This document shows positions 41,501 to 52,163 of a stretch of 64,000 nt of DNA, piece after piece. The notes under the pieces were generated by a model. It saw only the letters and a list, made by a program, of their open reading frames with translations, had not been told where the DNA came from and made no database searches. The stretch is taken from NCBI GenBank assembly GCA_039105265.1, contig JAPFFF010000039.1:496001-560000 (forward strand), in the 5' to 3' direction. Position numbers and translations under genes: made by a program. Each line of letters starts with the position of its first letter. The first letter of the stretch is position 1. The DNA comes from Tritrichomonas musculus (Eukaryota; Parabasalia; Tritrichomonadida; Tritrichomonadidae).

Positions 41501-44500
41501 TGAGTGCTTCAATCTCTCTGTTCTTAGCTTCAACAGTTGATTGTAATTCAGCGATTTGTCCGTTGAGTCCTTCAATTGTTGATTGTAATTCATTGATCTT
41601 GCCGTTGAGTGCTTCAATCTCTCTGTTCTTGGCTTCAACAGTTGATTGTAATTCAGCGATTTGTCCGTTGAGGCCTTCGATTGTTGATTGTAATTCGCTG
41701 ATCTTGCCGTTGAGTGCTTCGATTTCTCTGTTCTTGGCTTCAACTGTGGATTGAAGTTCAGCGATTTGTCCGTTGAGGCCTTCAATTGTTGATTGTAATT
41801 CATTGATCTTTCCGTTGAGTGCTTCAATCTCTCTGTTCTTAGCTTCAACAGTTGATTGTAATTCAGCGATTTGTCCGTTGAGGCCTTCAATTGTTGATTG
41901 TAATTCATTGATCTTGCCGTTGAGGGCTTCGATTGTGGCTGTCATCTCGCTGATCTTGCCGTTGAGTGCTTCGATTTCTCTGTTCTTGGCTTCAACTGTT
42001 GATTGTAATTCAGCGATTTGTCCGTTGAGTCCTTCAATTGTTGATTGTAATTCATTGATCTTGCCGTTGAGTGCTTCAATCTCTCTGTTCTTGGCTTCAA
42101 CTGTTGATTGTAATTCAGCGATTTGTCCGTTGAGGCCTTCGATTGTTGATTGTAATTCGCTGATCTTGCCGTTGAGTGCTTCGATTTCTCTGTTCTTGGC
42201 TTCAACTGTGGATTGAAGTTCAGCGATTTGTCCGTTGAGGCCTTCAATTGTTGATTGTAATTCATTGATCTTGCCGTTGAGTGCTTCAATCTCTCTGTTC
42301 TTAGCTTCAACAGTTGATTGTAATTCAGCGATTTGTCCGTTGAGGCCTTCAATTGTTGATTGTAATTCATTGATCTTGCCGTTGAGTGCTTCAATCTCTC
42401 TGTTCTTGGCTTCAACAGTTGATTGTAATTCAGCGATTTGTCCGTTGAGGCCTTCAATTGTTGATTGTAATTCATTGATCTTGCCGTTGAGGGCTTCGAT
42501 TGTGGCTGTCATCTCGCTGATCTTGCCGTTGAGTGCTTCGATTTCTCTGTTCTTGGCTTCAACTGTTGATTGTAATTCAGCGATTTGTCCGTTGAGGCCT
42601 TCAATTGTTGATTGTAATTCATTGATCTTGCCGTTGAGTGCTTCAATCTCTCTGTTCTTGGCTTCAACAGTTGATTGTAATTCAGCGATTTGTCCGTTGA
42701 GTCCTTCGATTGTTGATTGTAATTCATTGATCTTGCCGTTGAGTGCTTCAATCTCTCTGTTTTTGGCTTCAACTGTGGATTGAAGTTCAGCGATTTGTCC
42801 GTTGAGGCCTTCAATTGTTGATTGTAATTCATTGATCTTGCCGTTGAGGGCTTCGATTGTGGCTGTCATCTCGCTGATCTTGCCGTTGAGTGCTTCAATC
42901 TCTCTGTTCTTGGCTTCAACTGTTGATTGTAATTCAGCGATTTGTCCGTTGAGTCCTTCGATTGTTGATTGTAATTCGCTGATCTTGCCGTTGAGTGCTT
43001 CAATCTCTCTGTTCTTGGCTTCAACTGTGGATTGAAGTTCAGCGATTTGTCCGTTGAGTCCTTCGATTGTAGCTGCCATCTCGCTGATCTTTCCGTTGAG
43101 TGCTTCAATCTCTCTGTCTTTGGCTTCAACAGTGGATTGTAATTCAGCAACCTTGGCATTGAGTCCTTCGATTTGTTGCTTGTAGTTTTCGACTTCTGAT
43201 TGTAATTCAGAAATCTTGCCATTGAGAGCTTCGATTTCTCTGTCTTTGGCTTCAACTGTTGATTGTAATTCAGCAATCTTTCCGTTGAGTGATTCTATCT
43301 CTCTGTCTTTGGCTTCGACAGTAGATGTTAATTCAGCAACTTGGTTGTTTAGTCCTTCAACTTGTTGTTTGTAATTATCGAGTTCAGAATTCAATTTACC
43401 AATTTCAGCGGTTAAGTTATCGTGATCTTCTTTGGCTTCGATCTTTAATTTTTCAATTTCAGCGGTTAAGTTATCGTGATCAACTTTAGCTTGTTCTTTA
43501 GTGTCAGACAATTCTTTCTTTAAGTTATCGATTTGTGCAGAAAGGTTATCGTGATCTTCCTGTGCCGTACGTTGTGTTTCAGATAATTCGTTCTTCAAGC
43601 TTTCAATTTCAGCTTGTAAATCAGCGTTGTCTTTCATCAATTGTTCTTCGTGTGCATGTGCAACCATGTATTTCTCTTTCCAATTGTCTCTATCCGTTTC
43701 AGTTTCTGCAAGTAATTTCTTTAATCTTTCAATTTCAGCCAATAAGTCGTCACGTTCTGCTGCTGCCTTCGCTTCTGCTTCTGCTCTTTCTTTGGCTAAG
43801 CGGTCAGCTTCTGCTTTTGCATCAGCTTCGGCCTTCTCACGTGCAAGACGTTCTGCTTCTGCTTTGGCTTCAGCATCAGCCTTCTCTTGGGCTAAACGAT
43901 CAGCTTCTGCTTTGGCATCGGCTTCAGCCTTCTCACGTGCCAGACGCTCGGCTTCGGCTTTCGCTTCTGCATCAGCTTTCTCTTTTGCTAGTCGATCTTG
44001 CTCAGCTTTGTCACGTGCCATTCTTTCTGCCTCCTCTTTCTCACGTTGTGCGCGTTCTGCATCGGCTTTGGCTTTCGCTTCTGCTTCTGCTTGCTCTCGT
44101 GCTGCTTTCTCGGCATCGGCCTTCTCTTTGGCAAACTTTTCTGCGTCGATTTCTTTTCCTTTCAAATTTTCAAGGACAACTTTGGCAGCGGCAAGTTGTG
44201 TGAGAAGTGTCTTCTCATCGACTTTGTCGCCACTGGATGTCAAATCTTCTGGCATAACGTAAACTGGGATGCCGATCTCTTCCATAACTTTGCATGCTAA
44301 TCTTGCATTACTTTCGACGTCGGCTGGATTAAGGGAATAATAGTTGATCTTGTCTGGAAGGTACGAATCTAATAAAGCGCACATTGAAACTGAATATGGT
44401 GTAAATTTGTTAACATTTGGATATTCCGATGTTCTTCCAATAGCCCATTCTAATAAGGCATTCTTTGCTGTTTTCTTGCCTGAATTGTTATCTTTGCTGT

Positions 44501-44873
44501 CTGTAACGGCACCTCCGATGGAATAGTGTAAAATAAGTGACCATACAAATCCTAAAATAAGTTTCTCGTTGTTATCATTGATATCTTTACCACTAATTCC
44601 AATAATTTTAACTCCATCTTTCGTAAACATGTCGACGGATAAATCACAGTTCATAACTTGATCAATATTACGTTTTGGTGTTTTAGCCCATTTAACTGGT
44701 GCATCTTTTTTGGTTAATATTTCTGCAAGTTCAACTAATGGAACACCGTTTGATAAATCTTTAGTGATTTCTCCGATTTGATCGCAATTAGCTGCTTTAA
44801 GTTGGCCGTTGACCCATCTTGTGAAAACTTTAATCTGAAGTGGAATCCAATCTTCTGCTCTTGTTGTACTCAT
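29546..44873 (-). CDS. Giant tandem-CH-domain coiled-coil repeat protein (frame broken once)
   Basis: One 15.3-kb exon. Residues about 8-117 and 134-237 are two CH domains (WVNGQLKAANCDQIG, then LLEWAIGRTSEYPNVNKFTP and IGIPVYVMPEDL), as in alpha-actinin/filamin actin-binding modules. About 240-400 is an Ala/Glu/Lys helix with repeated ADAEAKAEAERLAREKAE. The remainder is heptad repeat with LNGQIAELQSTVEAKNREIE-type units. The C-terminal third has more varied units (ENYKQQIEQLNGKINDL, then NYESKISDMKSEM near 30.7-31.2 kb) and ends DVDDAALAN. The likely role is a very long actin-linked cytoskeletal rod, hundreds of nanometres if fully helical; this is inferred. As given, the first frame (2,040 residues) stops at 38751. 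The second frame continues to 29546 after a 59-bp deletion at 38771/38772. An intact allele would encode about 5,100 residues. It could instead be a true truncation. Confidence 0.88.
36447..43080 (-). repeat. Homogenised 105-bp coding repeat array, about 60 copies
   Basis: Units repeat with an exact 105-bp period. Each encodes 35 residues: a 14-residue LNGKINELQSTIEG block and a 21-residue block starting LNGQIAELQSTVEAKNREIE. That is five heptads with no stutter. Variation is limited to a few sites (GGC/GGA Gly codons, Asn/Ser in KINE/KISE, GTT/GTG). Eight copies carry an extra 42-bp, 14-residue module, ISEMTATIEALNGK. The units become steadily more divergent toward 29.5 kb and toward 43.4 kb. 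Confidence 0.93.
38738..38772 (-). other. Frameshift site in the repeat array: 59-bp deletion plus nearby 3-bp deletion
   Basis: Compared with neighbouring units, 59 bases are missing between 38771 and 38772, and one Val codon (3 bases) is missing at 38738/38739. The interval between flanking marker modules (38049 and 39184) is 1,135 bp, which is 62 less than 11 x 105 + 42. The 59-base loss changes the reading frame. Confidence 0.9.
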
Positions 44874-45827
44874 GGTATTATTATTATTAATTTTTTAAAA
44901 TAAAAATGAAATGAATTTTATGTTTCGTTTTTCTCAATTATTTGAAATATATAAAATCTTAAAAATTAAAAAGTATAATTAATTTTAAATTTGATATTTA
45001 TGTATTATTAAATAATTAAATTTATAATTTAAAATTGTTTATGAATTTTTTTCTTTTTTAATTAAGATATTAATAAATATATTTTACAAAAATTTAATAG
45101 AACAAATGAAAAGATATTAAAACAATTTGAATGATTATTTTCAAAAAATTTTGTTATTGTTGAAATTTGATAGATTATTCTTTTATTTATTTGAAAAATT
45201 GAAATGCATTAAAATATTTATTTGAATTTTTCAATAGTTGGTAAATTTGAATGTCTTTTCAACATTTTGATGTAAAATTTTATTCAAAGAAAATCATTAC
45301 AGGAAAAAAGATAATTTGATTATTTCAGGTCGAATAATAATATATTAATGTTGTCGAAAAAAAAAAAAAACATTGAAATAAGAAATGAAATTAAGCTTTA
45401 TATAATAAAATTAAATTATTATCATGATTTCAATATTAAAATTTACAGCTAGAAAATAAACTGGAAAGAACTCAAATTAATCAGTCTAATTCTTTTCATG
45501 AAAAATGTAAGAATTCTTGCATGTATAATGACTAAATTCCATTCTAGTCAATTTCTCTGAAAATGAAAAAAATAAAAAAAATAATCAATTCAATATTTGA
45601 ATTTATATTTAAATTTGAATGTTACGAATTGCTCAAAAAAAAAGAGAAAATATTCAATAATTCCATAAAGAAGTGGTAAACTAGCATTTTTTTTAAATTC
45701 CATATAACTGGCATTAAATCATAAATTTGCTAATAGTAAATAAGAATTTATAAAAGAGATGATAATTAGAAAAAGAAATTTTAAGTTTTAGTAATTAAGA
45801 GCTAATAAAAAGATATTCTGATTATTT
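44874..45827. other. AT-rich spacer, nothing recognised
   Basis: Upstream region of the giant gene and downstream region of the LRR gene. It contains a (TAA/ATT)n stretch just before the giant gene's ATG. I see no gene, RNA or notable repeat. Confidence 0.5.
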
Positions 45828-48143
45828 TTAATTGCTTGCATCTTCTTCCTCTTCTTCAATTACAATTTCATCAGCATTAATATTTTCATCTTCAGAAACT
45901 TCTTCAATTTGGTGATTTGATCCTTTTAAGTGAATTGTCTTTGTTAGATCGAATGAACTTGCATTAGTTTCATTGCCTTCATTTTCTTGCTGGATCAAAA
46001 TCAATGCTTCGGCGCGTTGTTCCATTGTGGTCGGAATTTTCAGTTTTTGAATCGATGAATAAAGGACTTCAATTTCTGGATACTTTTGTTTTTTGTCTTT
46101 GTCTTTGTATTCATATTTCATAAAATTGATTGCAAGAATTGATTTGTTGCTGATGATTGAAGCAGCAAGATTGATGTATGCGTCATGTTCAAGTTTTGGA
46201 ATGTTGATTGAAATTTCTTTCAAATTTGGAAGAGATGTGATCAAATCTGAAAGTGATGCTGTTATTTCATTCTGCTCGTCTTGACTTTCAAAACAAAGAT
46301 GTTCAAGCTGGCTGGATTCTTTCAGTGCTGAGAGGAATGGTTTGACAAGCTCTGCTTTGAATGATTCACATCCGATCTCAATTCCAATCGGTCTGACTTC
46401 TCTCATCACTCTCAGCAAGTGTTCAAAGAATGATTTTTGATTTCTAATGTGCATGTCCATTAATGAGATGAATTTGAGATTCTTTTGAGTGCAAATGAAG
46501 TTAAAGAAATCACTCGACACTGTGTTGCCTGACCAGTTAAAATCAATAATGTTTGGATGGCACTTTTTCAGTTCTTGTGATTCAAATGCGTGGAAATATT
46601 TGCCTTTTTTATCTTTGTCATACAAATGATTAAAGTTCGCCATCAAAGAACCTTTCATCGGATTATTTGTGAGAAGTTGCAAAATTGGAATCAGTGTGTT
46701 GTAACTGAACAGTGAGTAAGAAAAGTCAGCCAAAATCAGATTGTCTGGCAAAAACTTTGTTTCTCCTCTGTCATTTTTCACTTTTAGTATTGTTGCAAAT
46801 TTAAGATTTGTCAAATGAAGTTCATAAATAGATGGATTACATCGACAGATTGTATCGAGAAGCATTGTTCCATCTACATCGATGTTTGATAGTGTCAGTA
46901 CTTCCAGTTCTTCATGTGAATCCAAAAAGTCGGTAAATGACTCAAACGGAAATTGGCCAATCATTGTGTTAAAAAGTTCGAATGATTTCAAATGTTTGAA
47001 TGATTCGATTTTGTTCAGTTGCTCAAAAATGCTGGCCAGTTCAGAAGTTTGAATTGGCAGTTTTGAAAGACAAATTTTTGTGATATTGTATGTATGTTGT
47101 TGGAGACCGTTAAAAAAATTGTGTAGAACTAGAGATTGTGAATCATAAAATATGAATTTTTGTATTATTTCGTCTTTCAGTTTGTTAAAGTGGAAGGAAG
47201 GTGCTTCTGTTGCGTAATTCTGAAATGCAACAATCTTTATGCTGCTCTTGCTTGTCAGAATTGATTCAACAAACTCGCTCACTGAGTGATTGAAGTTTTG
47301 TAAAGAAATCGTCTCAACTTGTGGAACTGAACAAATCGCTCTTGCATAGTATGAACTGAATTGTCCTGGATTGAAGTTGTTATTAATTGCTAACTGACTT
47401 TTGTTGTAAATTAGGTTGTTGTCAAAATATTTGGCCCCTTCTATCGTCATTTGTGGACTGATTTTTTGATCTTTCATGTCTGAATGGATGTAATAAAGGC
47501 ACCGTCTATATATCAGATGTGAAATTGGGGAGTTCCTTATTGGAATCATTGGGTCTAAAATTGGATTTTGTTTTTCTGAAGAGGTTCCATTTGAGAGAAT
47601 GAAAACAACTTTTGAGATTTCTTCAAAAAGATCGATTTTTCCTTTTGTATAAAGTAAAGTAAAGCATTCTTGATATTTAGTAGTTTTGATTGTCATGCAT
47701 CGAGTTTTTAATTTGTCTTTATTTTTTTCTTTTTCTTTGCTCTTATCTTTATCTTTGCCTTTGTCTTTATTTTTATCTTTGCCTTTGCTTTTATCTTTAT
47801 TTTTATCTTTATTTTTGTCGTGTTCTTCGTCTTTACCTTTGTCGTCTTCAATTTTGTCGATTAATTTAATTTCTTCGCATTTAATTAAATCAATTATTTC
47901 TTCCATTTTGAAGGTTTTTTTGTTATTTTTTGAAAAGATATAAATGAATCCATGTGTCAAAATAATATAAGCTTTGTTAGGAGAAGAACTGTTTCTGCTT
48001 GCTGGAAATTCAATATTAATCTTGGAGGAAAAAATAACTTCTTCAAGATCTCCTAAAAATCCTGAAATAAAATCGTAATATTTTTTATTTGTCCCTTTTA
48101 ATATGGAATTTTTCTTTTTGGGCGAATCTTTCGATTGTTTCAT
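45828..48143 (-). CDS. LRR protein with PH-like N-terminus (CARMIL-type layout)
   Basis: A 771-residue protein. Residues about 20-180 resemble the PH-like start of CARMIL-type LRR proteins (EEVIFSSKINIEFP, then AYIILTHGFIYIFSKNNKK), interrupted by a lysine/aspartate low-complexity insert (about 98-148, repeated KDKNKDK). Irregular LRRs follow to about residue 690, with motifs such as LEVLTLSNIDVDGTMLLDTI, IIDFNWSGNTVS and LKFISLMDMHI. The tail is acidic (VIEEEEEDASN). No membrane segment is seen. It could be a cytosolic scaffold or actin regulator; this is inferred only from layout. The paralogue at 52164-55238 shares the LRR part closely and adds a kinase domain where this protein ends. The start is the ATG at 48143; the stop is followed by A residues (TAAAAA). 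Confidence 0.85.
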   Translation of the reverse strand: MKQSKDSPKKKNSILKGTNKKYYDFISGFLGDLEEVIFSSKINIEFPASRNSSSPNKAYIILTHGFIYIFSKNNKKTFKMEEIIDLIKCEEIKLIDKIEDDKGKDEEHDKNKDKNKDKSKGKDKNKDKGKDKDKSKEKEKNKDKLKTRCMTIKTTKYQECFTLLYTKGKIDLFEEISKVVFILSNGTSSEKQNPILDPMIPIRNSPISHLIYRRCLYYIHSDMKDQKISPQMTIEGAKYFDNNLIYNKSQLAINNNFNPGQFSSYYARAICSVPQVETISLQNFNHSVSEFVESILTSKSSIKIVAFQNYATEAPSFHFNKLKDEIIQKFIFYDSQSLVLHNFFNGLQQHTYNITKICLSKLPIQTSELASIFEQLNKIESFKHLKSFELFNTMIGQFPFESFTDFLDSHEELEVLTLSNIDVDGTMLLDTICRCNPSIYELHLTNLKFATILKVKNDRGETKFLPDNLILADFSYSLFSYNTLIPILQLLTNNPMKGSLMANFNHLYDKDKKGKYFHAFESQELKKCHPNIIDFNWSGNTVSSDFFNFICTQKNLKFISLMDMHIRNQKSFFEHLLRVMREVRPIGIEIGCESFKAELVKPFLSALKESSQLEHLCFESQDEQNEITASLSDLITSLPNLKEISINIPKLEHDAYINLAASIISNKSILAINFMKYEYKDKDKKQKYPEIEVLYSSIQKLKIPTTMEQRAEALILIQQENEGNETNASSFDLTKTIHLKGSNHQIEEVSEDENINADEIVIEEEEEDASN

Positions 48144-49866
48144 ATATCGGTTTATTTTTTCAGACTTATAAAAAATTCAGATGATCGTCTTTTTAAAAAA
48201 AACAATAAGTAAATAGTCTGATTTTTCATGATTTTATTAAAATTTAAGCATGTTTATATATTAATATCATAATTAAAATACATATTTAAATTATATAATT
48301 AAATGTTATTTTGTGAATTTCGAGATAAAACTAAAATGATAAATAACGAATTGTTTCAAATTTATTCAATAAATAATATAAAAATCATTAAAAAAAATGT
48401 AAAACCAATTCAATTTAAAAAAAAAATTAATCAAAGTTTTCCGGAATCAATAATTTCCAGAATCATAAAATTCCGGAATAAATATATCTCCAAATGAAAT
48501 TTTATTTTAAGTTTTTTTTTTTTTTTTTTTTTTTTTTTTGTTGTTGTTGTTGAGTTATAATAAATGACCAAATGCAATAACTCATTCTGCTTATATTTTA
48601 ACTATTTCTATGATTTGAATATAATATATATTGCAATATTTTATTTTTAGCCTAATAAACATACATAAATATAAATAAATTTTATCCAAATTCCTGTAAT
48701 AGATTGATGCCATTCTCTCGATAAAGAGCTGTAAAATGGGTTAATTTTCTTTCTTTTGATAAAGAGAGATGATATAAAAAGAGATAAATTTTAACCAAAA
48801 ATTTAATCGTATTAAATCAAATTTCAAATTTTATTCAAAATTGGTGGTAATTCTTATAAAGATGACAAATTATATTAAGAAATTTGATTTCGATGTCATT
48901 ACATTAAATTACTTTATTTAAATGTTTTTATTTATATATGTAATTTTATAAAGCAGAAACATATATAATAATTTGAAAATTATTTTTATAAAAAAAGATA
49001 AAAGAAAATAATGTTTTATTTTCAAACATTCAATTAATCAAACACATTTATCTGATTCTATCAACTGCCTCTTGCTATATAAAAAATATTAATATATAAT
49101 ATTAATTATATATTTTAAATTAACAATTAGAGAAATACGAAAACTACATATGCATTGAAAAAAATAATTTTTTAAATATTTTGATTAATCACATAAACGC
49201 ATTTTATTTGAAATTTAATTCAAATAATTCATATAAAAAGTTTTGATTTAATATATTATATTCAAATTACTCAGAAATATATTGAATAATTTGAATTTTA
49301 GGTTTTTTTATATATATATTAATATATCTTATGAAAACATATATATAATTGATATATTATTTAACTATTTGGAAATATAATATAAATTATTAGCATTTAA
49401 ATTTTTAATCTTTTAAAAAATAGGACTTGAAAAGATATTTTTTTTTTTTGGATTAATATTTCTCTCTTTACTACATTTATTGTCTGCTCTAATTGTATAT
49501 AAGAATTATAATGATTCACACTACATATTATAATGAATATCAAAATTAATATTATTTGCTAAAATTTTTAAAAGAAAAATATAAATACAAGTTTAAATAT
49601 AGTTTTCTAAATTTTGGAGATATAAATGACTTTAAAAATGTATTTTAATACAATTATGCCAGTTTTAATGTAATAATTCCATGAATCTCAAAAACTGTAG
49701 AACCGATTTTTATTATAATATAAAAATAAATCATTAAGATTAATTATAAAAAGATATTCTGATATTTTTAAAAAATATTCAGGAAACTAGGAAGATATTT
49801 ATAAATTAAAACAATTTTTGTGATAAAAAATACAAATGAGGCGTCAATATCTCTTTTGATAACGAA
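48144..49866. other. AT-rich spacer with poly-T and GTT repeats
   Basis: A T run of about 29 at 48511-48539 is followed by (GTT)n to about 48551. A stretch with repeated TTCCGGAAT/ATTTCCAGAAT pieces lies at 48438-48478. No gene is recognised; the 64-codon open frame at 48303 has no protein-like features. Confidence 0.45.
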
Positions 49867-49869
49867 TAT

Positions 49870-51600
49870 TGTATTTCTCTTCTTCTTCTTCTCTACTATC
49901 ATCATCATCATCGTCTTCTTCTTCTTCATCATCGTCGTCGTCTTCTTCTTCGTCATCTTCATCATCATCGTCTTCTTCATCGTCTCCATCTTCTTCTTCT
50001 TCATCATCGTCTTTTTCATCGTCTTCTTCTCCATCTTCATCATCGTCTTCTTCTCCATCTTCATCATCGTCGTCTTCTTCTTCGTCTCCATCTTCTTCTT
50101 CATTATCATCGTCTTTTTCATCGTCTTCTTCATCGTCTCCTTCTTCTTCTTCTTCTTCATTGTCTTCTTCTCCATTTTCATCATCACCATCGTCTTATTC
50201 TTCTTCTTCTTCTCCATCTTCATCATCATCACCATCGTCTTCTTCTTTATCATCATCATCGTCTTTTTCATCGTCTTCTTCTCCATCATCATCGTCTTCT
50301 TCTTCATCTTCATCATCACCATCGTCTTATTCTTCTTCTTCTTCTCCATATTCATCATCACCATCGTCTTCTTCTTCTTCTTCTTCTCCATATTCTTCAT
50401 CATCATCGTCGTCTTCGTCTTATTCTCCATCTTCATCATCTTCATCTTCACCATCGTCTTATTCTTCTTCTTCTTTATCATCATCATCGTCTTTTTCATC
50501 GTCTTCTTCTCCATCATCATCGTCTTCTTCTTCATCTTCATCATCACCATCGTCTTATTCTTCTTCTTCTTCTCCATATTCATCATCATCATCGTCTTCT
50601 TCTCCATCTTCATCATCTTTTCCATCTTCATCATCAGCATCGTCTTATTCTTCTTCTTCTCCATCTTCATCATCATCATCTTCTTCTTCTTCTTCTTCTT
50701 CTTCATCGTCTTCTTCTCCATCATCATCATCGTCTTCTTCGTCGTCGTCTTCTTCTTCATCATCAACGTCATCATCGTCTTCTTCTTCTTCTTCTTCATC
50801 GTCTTCTTCTCCATCATCATCAACGTCTTCATCATCATCATCATCAACGTCTTCATCATCATCATCGTCTTCTTCGTCGTCGTCTTCTTCTTCTTCATCA
50901 ACGTCTTCTTCTTCATCTTCATCGTCTTCTTCTTCTTCATCAACGTCTTCTTCATCATCATCATCGTCTTCTTCTTCATCTTCATCGTCTTATTCTCCAT
51001 CTTCATCATCTTCTCCATCTTCATCATCAGCATCGTCTTATTCTTCTTCTTCTCCATCTTCATCATCATCTTCTTCTCCATCATCATCATCGTCTTTTTC
51101 ATCGTATTCATCATCATCATCGTCTTTTTCTCCATCTTCATCATCATCTTCTTCTTCTTCTCCATCATCGTCGTCGTCTTCTTCTTCTCCATCTTCATCA
51201 TCATCATCGTCTTCTTCTCCATCATCGTCGTCGTCGTCGTCTTCGTCTTATTCTCCATCTTCATCATCAGCATCATCATCGTCTTCATCATCACCATCGT
51301 CTTATTCTTCTTCTTCTTCTTCGTCTTCTTCTTCTTCTCCATCTTCATCATCATCATCTTCATCGTCTTCATCATCACCATCGTTTTCTTCTTCGTCGTC
51401 TTCATCATCACCATCTTTTTCTTCTTCTTCTTCTTCGTCTTCATCATCATCATCGTTCTCTTCTTCATCATCTTCATCGTCTTCTTCAATGCAATCATCA
51501 TCGTCTTCATAATCACCATCGTCTTCTTCTTCTTCACTATCTTCATCGTCTTCTTTTTCTTCGCTATCTTCATCATCATTTTTTCCTCTTCGTCTCTTCA
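49870..51600. repeat. 1.7-kb TTC/ATC/GTC trinucleotide tract, possibly derived from an acidic protein gene
   Basis: The plus strand is almost entirely TTC, ATC, GTC and TCC triplets in constant phase, so three frames stay open by composition alone (Ser-rich and Phe/Ile-rich on plus, Lys/Met-rich on minus). The minus-strand frame giving Asp/Glu is the one that resembles a real protein. From about 51600 it reads NDDEDSEEKEDDEDSEEEED and includes non-repeat residues (GDYEDDDDCIEED). It has no in-frame ATG, then hits TAA after 99 codons, and nine more TAA follow further on, all in the context GTC-TTA-TTC on the plus strand. A nearby ATG frame (51626) with a normal-looking start runs into a TGA at an A6 run just before the acidic frame. 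I read this as an expanded microsatellite that grew in, or next to, an acidic gene. Confidence 0.7.
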
Positions 51601-51626
51601 ATTATCATCTTTTTGGCAATTGCCAT
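51302..51626 (-). pseudogene. Possible remnant of an Asp/Glu-rich protein gene
   Basis: ATG codons at about 51626 open a short frame (AIAKKMIIEETKRKK) ending at TGA. One base more in the A run at about 51577-51582 would join it to the acidic frame described above. That frame continues for about 95 residues to a TAA at 51302. Acidic tails of this kind occur in histone chaperones and nucleolar proteins, but nothing specific can be claimed. It may be nothing more than repeat sequence. Confidence 0.3.
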
Positions 51627-52163
51627 CATCATAATTAATTTATTCATAATGAGCAAAAAATCTTATATATAACAGAAAAGTGGATTACTTAAACAGAGTA
51701 ATAAAAATATCGAATATTCGAAATAAATTGATAATTATAAAATTTAAGAATTGATTAATAAGAGTATAAAAGGTGAATTGAAATACGATTGTGCATTGTT
51801 TGCATACTTTTGCAGCTTTTTATTGAAACTCTTTATCGAAATCAAATTAGATATCTTGAGTGGAAATGAAATTTTAGAATAAAATTTATGCCTTTATAAC
51901 TTTCATCATACAGTGATCAATATATATATATTTTGGGGATTTTTCCTCCATGAATACCTAAATTGCCAAACCAAATTTTTGAAAAAAATGCATAATAAAA
52001 AATGTTTTCAGAAAAAAATCAACTTTTTTTTTTGAAAAAGTGGGGAAAAGTGAAGATTTTGTTGTAAATTTTATTATTTATTCATTTTCTATTTGTACAA
52101 ATCAAGTGTCAAAAAAAAAATTATTTTTTCTGGCCCATTTGATAAATATTCTTAGCGATTACA
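51627..52163. other. AT-rich spacer, nothing recognised
   Basis: Downstream of the LRR-kinase gene. Only AT-rich sequence and A/T runs are visible. Confidence 0.5.

Noticed and set aside
36585..42783. Plus-strand open frames of up to about 546 codons opposite the giant gene (repeating IVDCNSLILPLSASISLFLA)
   Set aside because: They exist only because the 105-bp repeat happens to lack stops in that antisense frame. The minus strand carries the CH domains and heptad logic.
34948..43276. Minus-strand open frames rich in NYNQQLKASTDKSLN in the same array
   Set aside because: These are out-of-frame readings of the same repeat. They contain no domain and start and stop at module boundaries.
49768..51634. 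Long Ser-rich, Phe/Ile-rich and Lys/Met-rich open frames across the trinucleotide tract
   Set aside because: The repeat of TTC/ATC/GTC triplets cannot form stops in those frames, so length alone is not evidence of coding. None has a domain or a normal start context.
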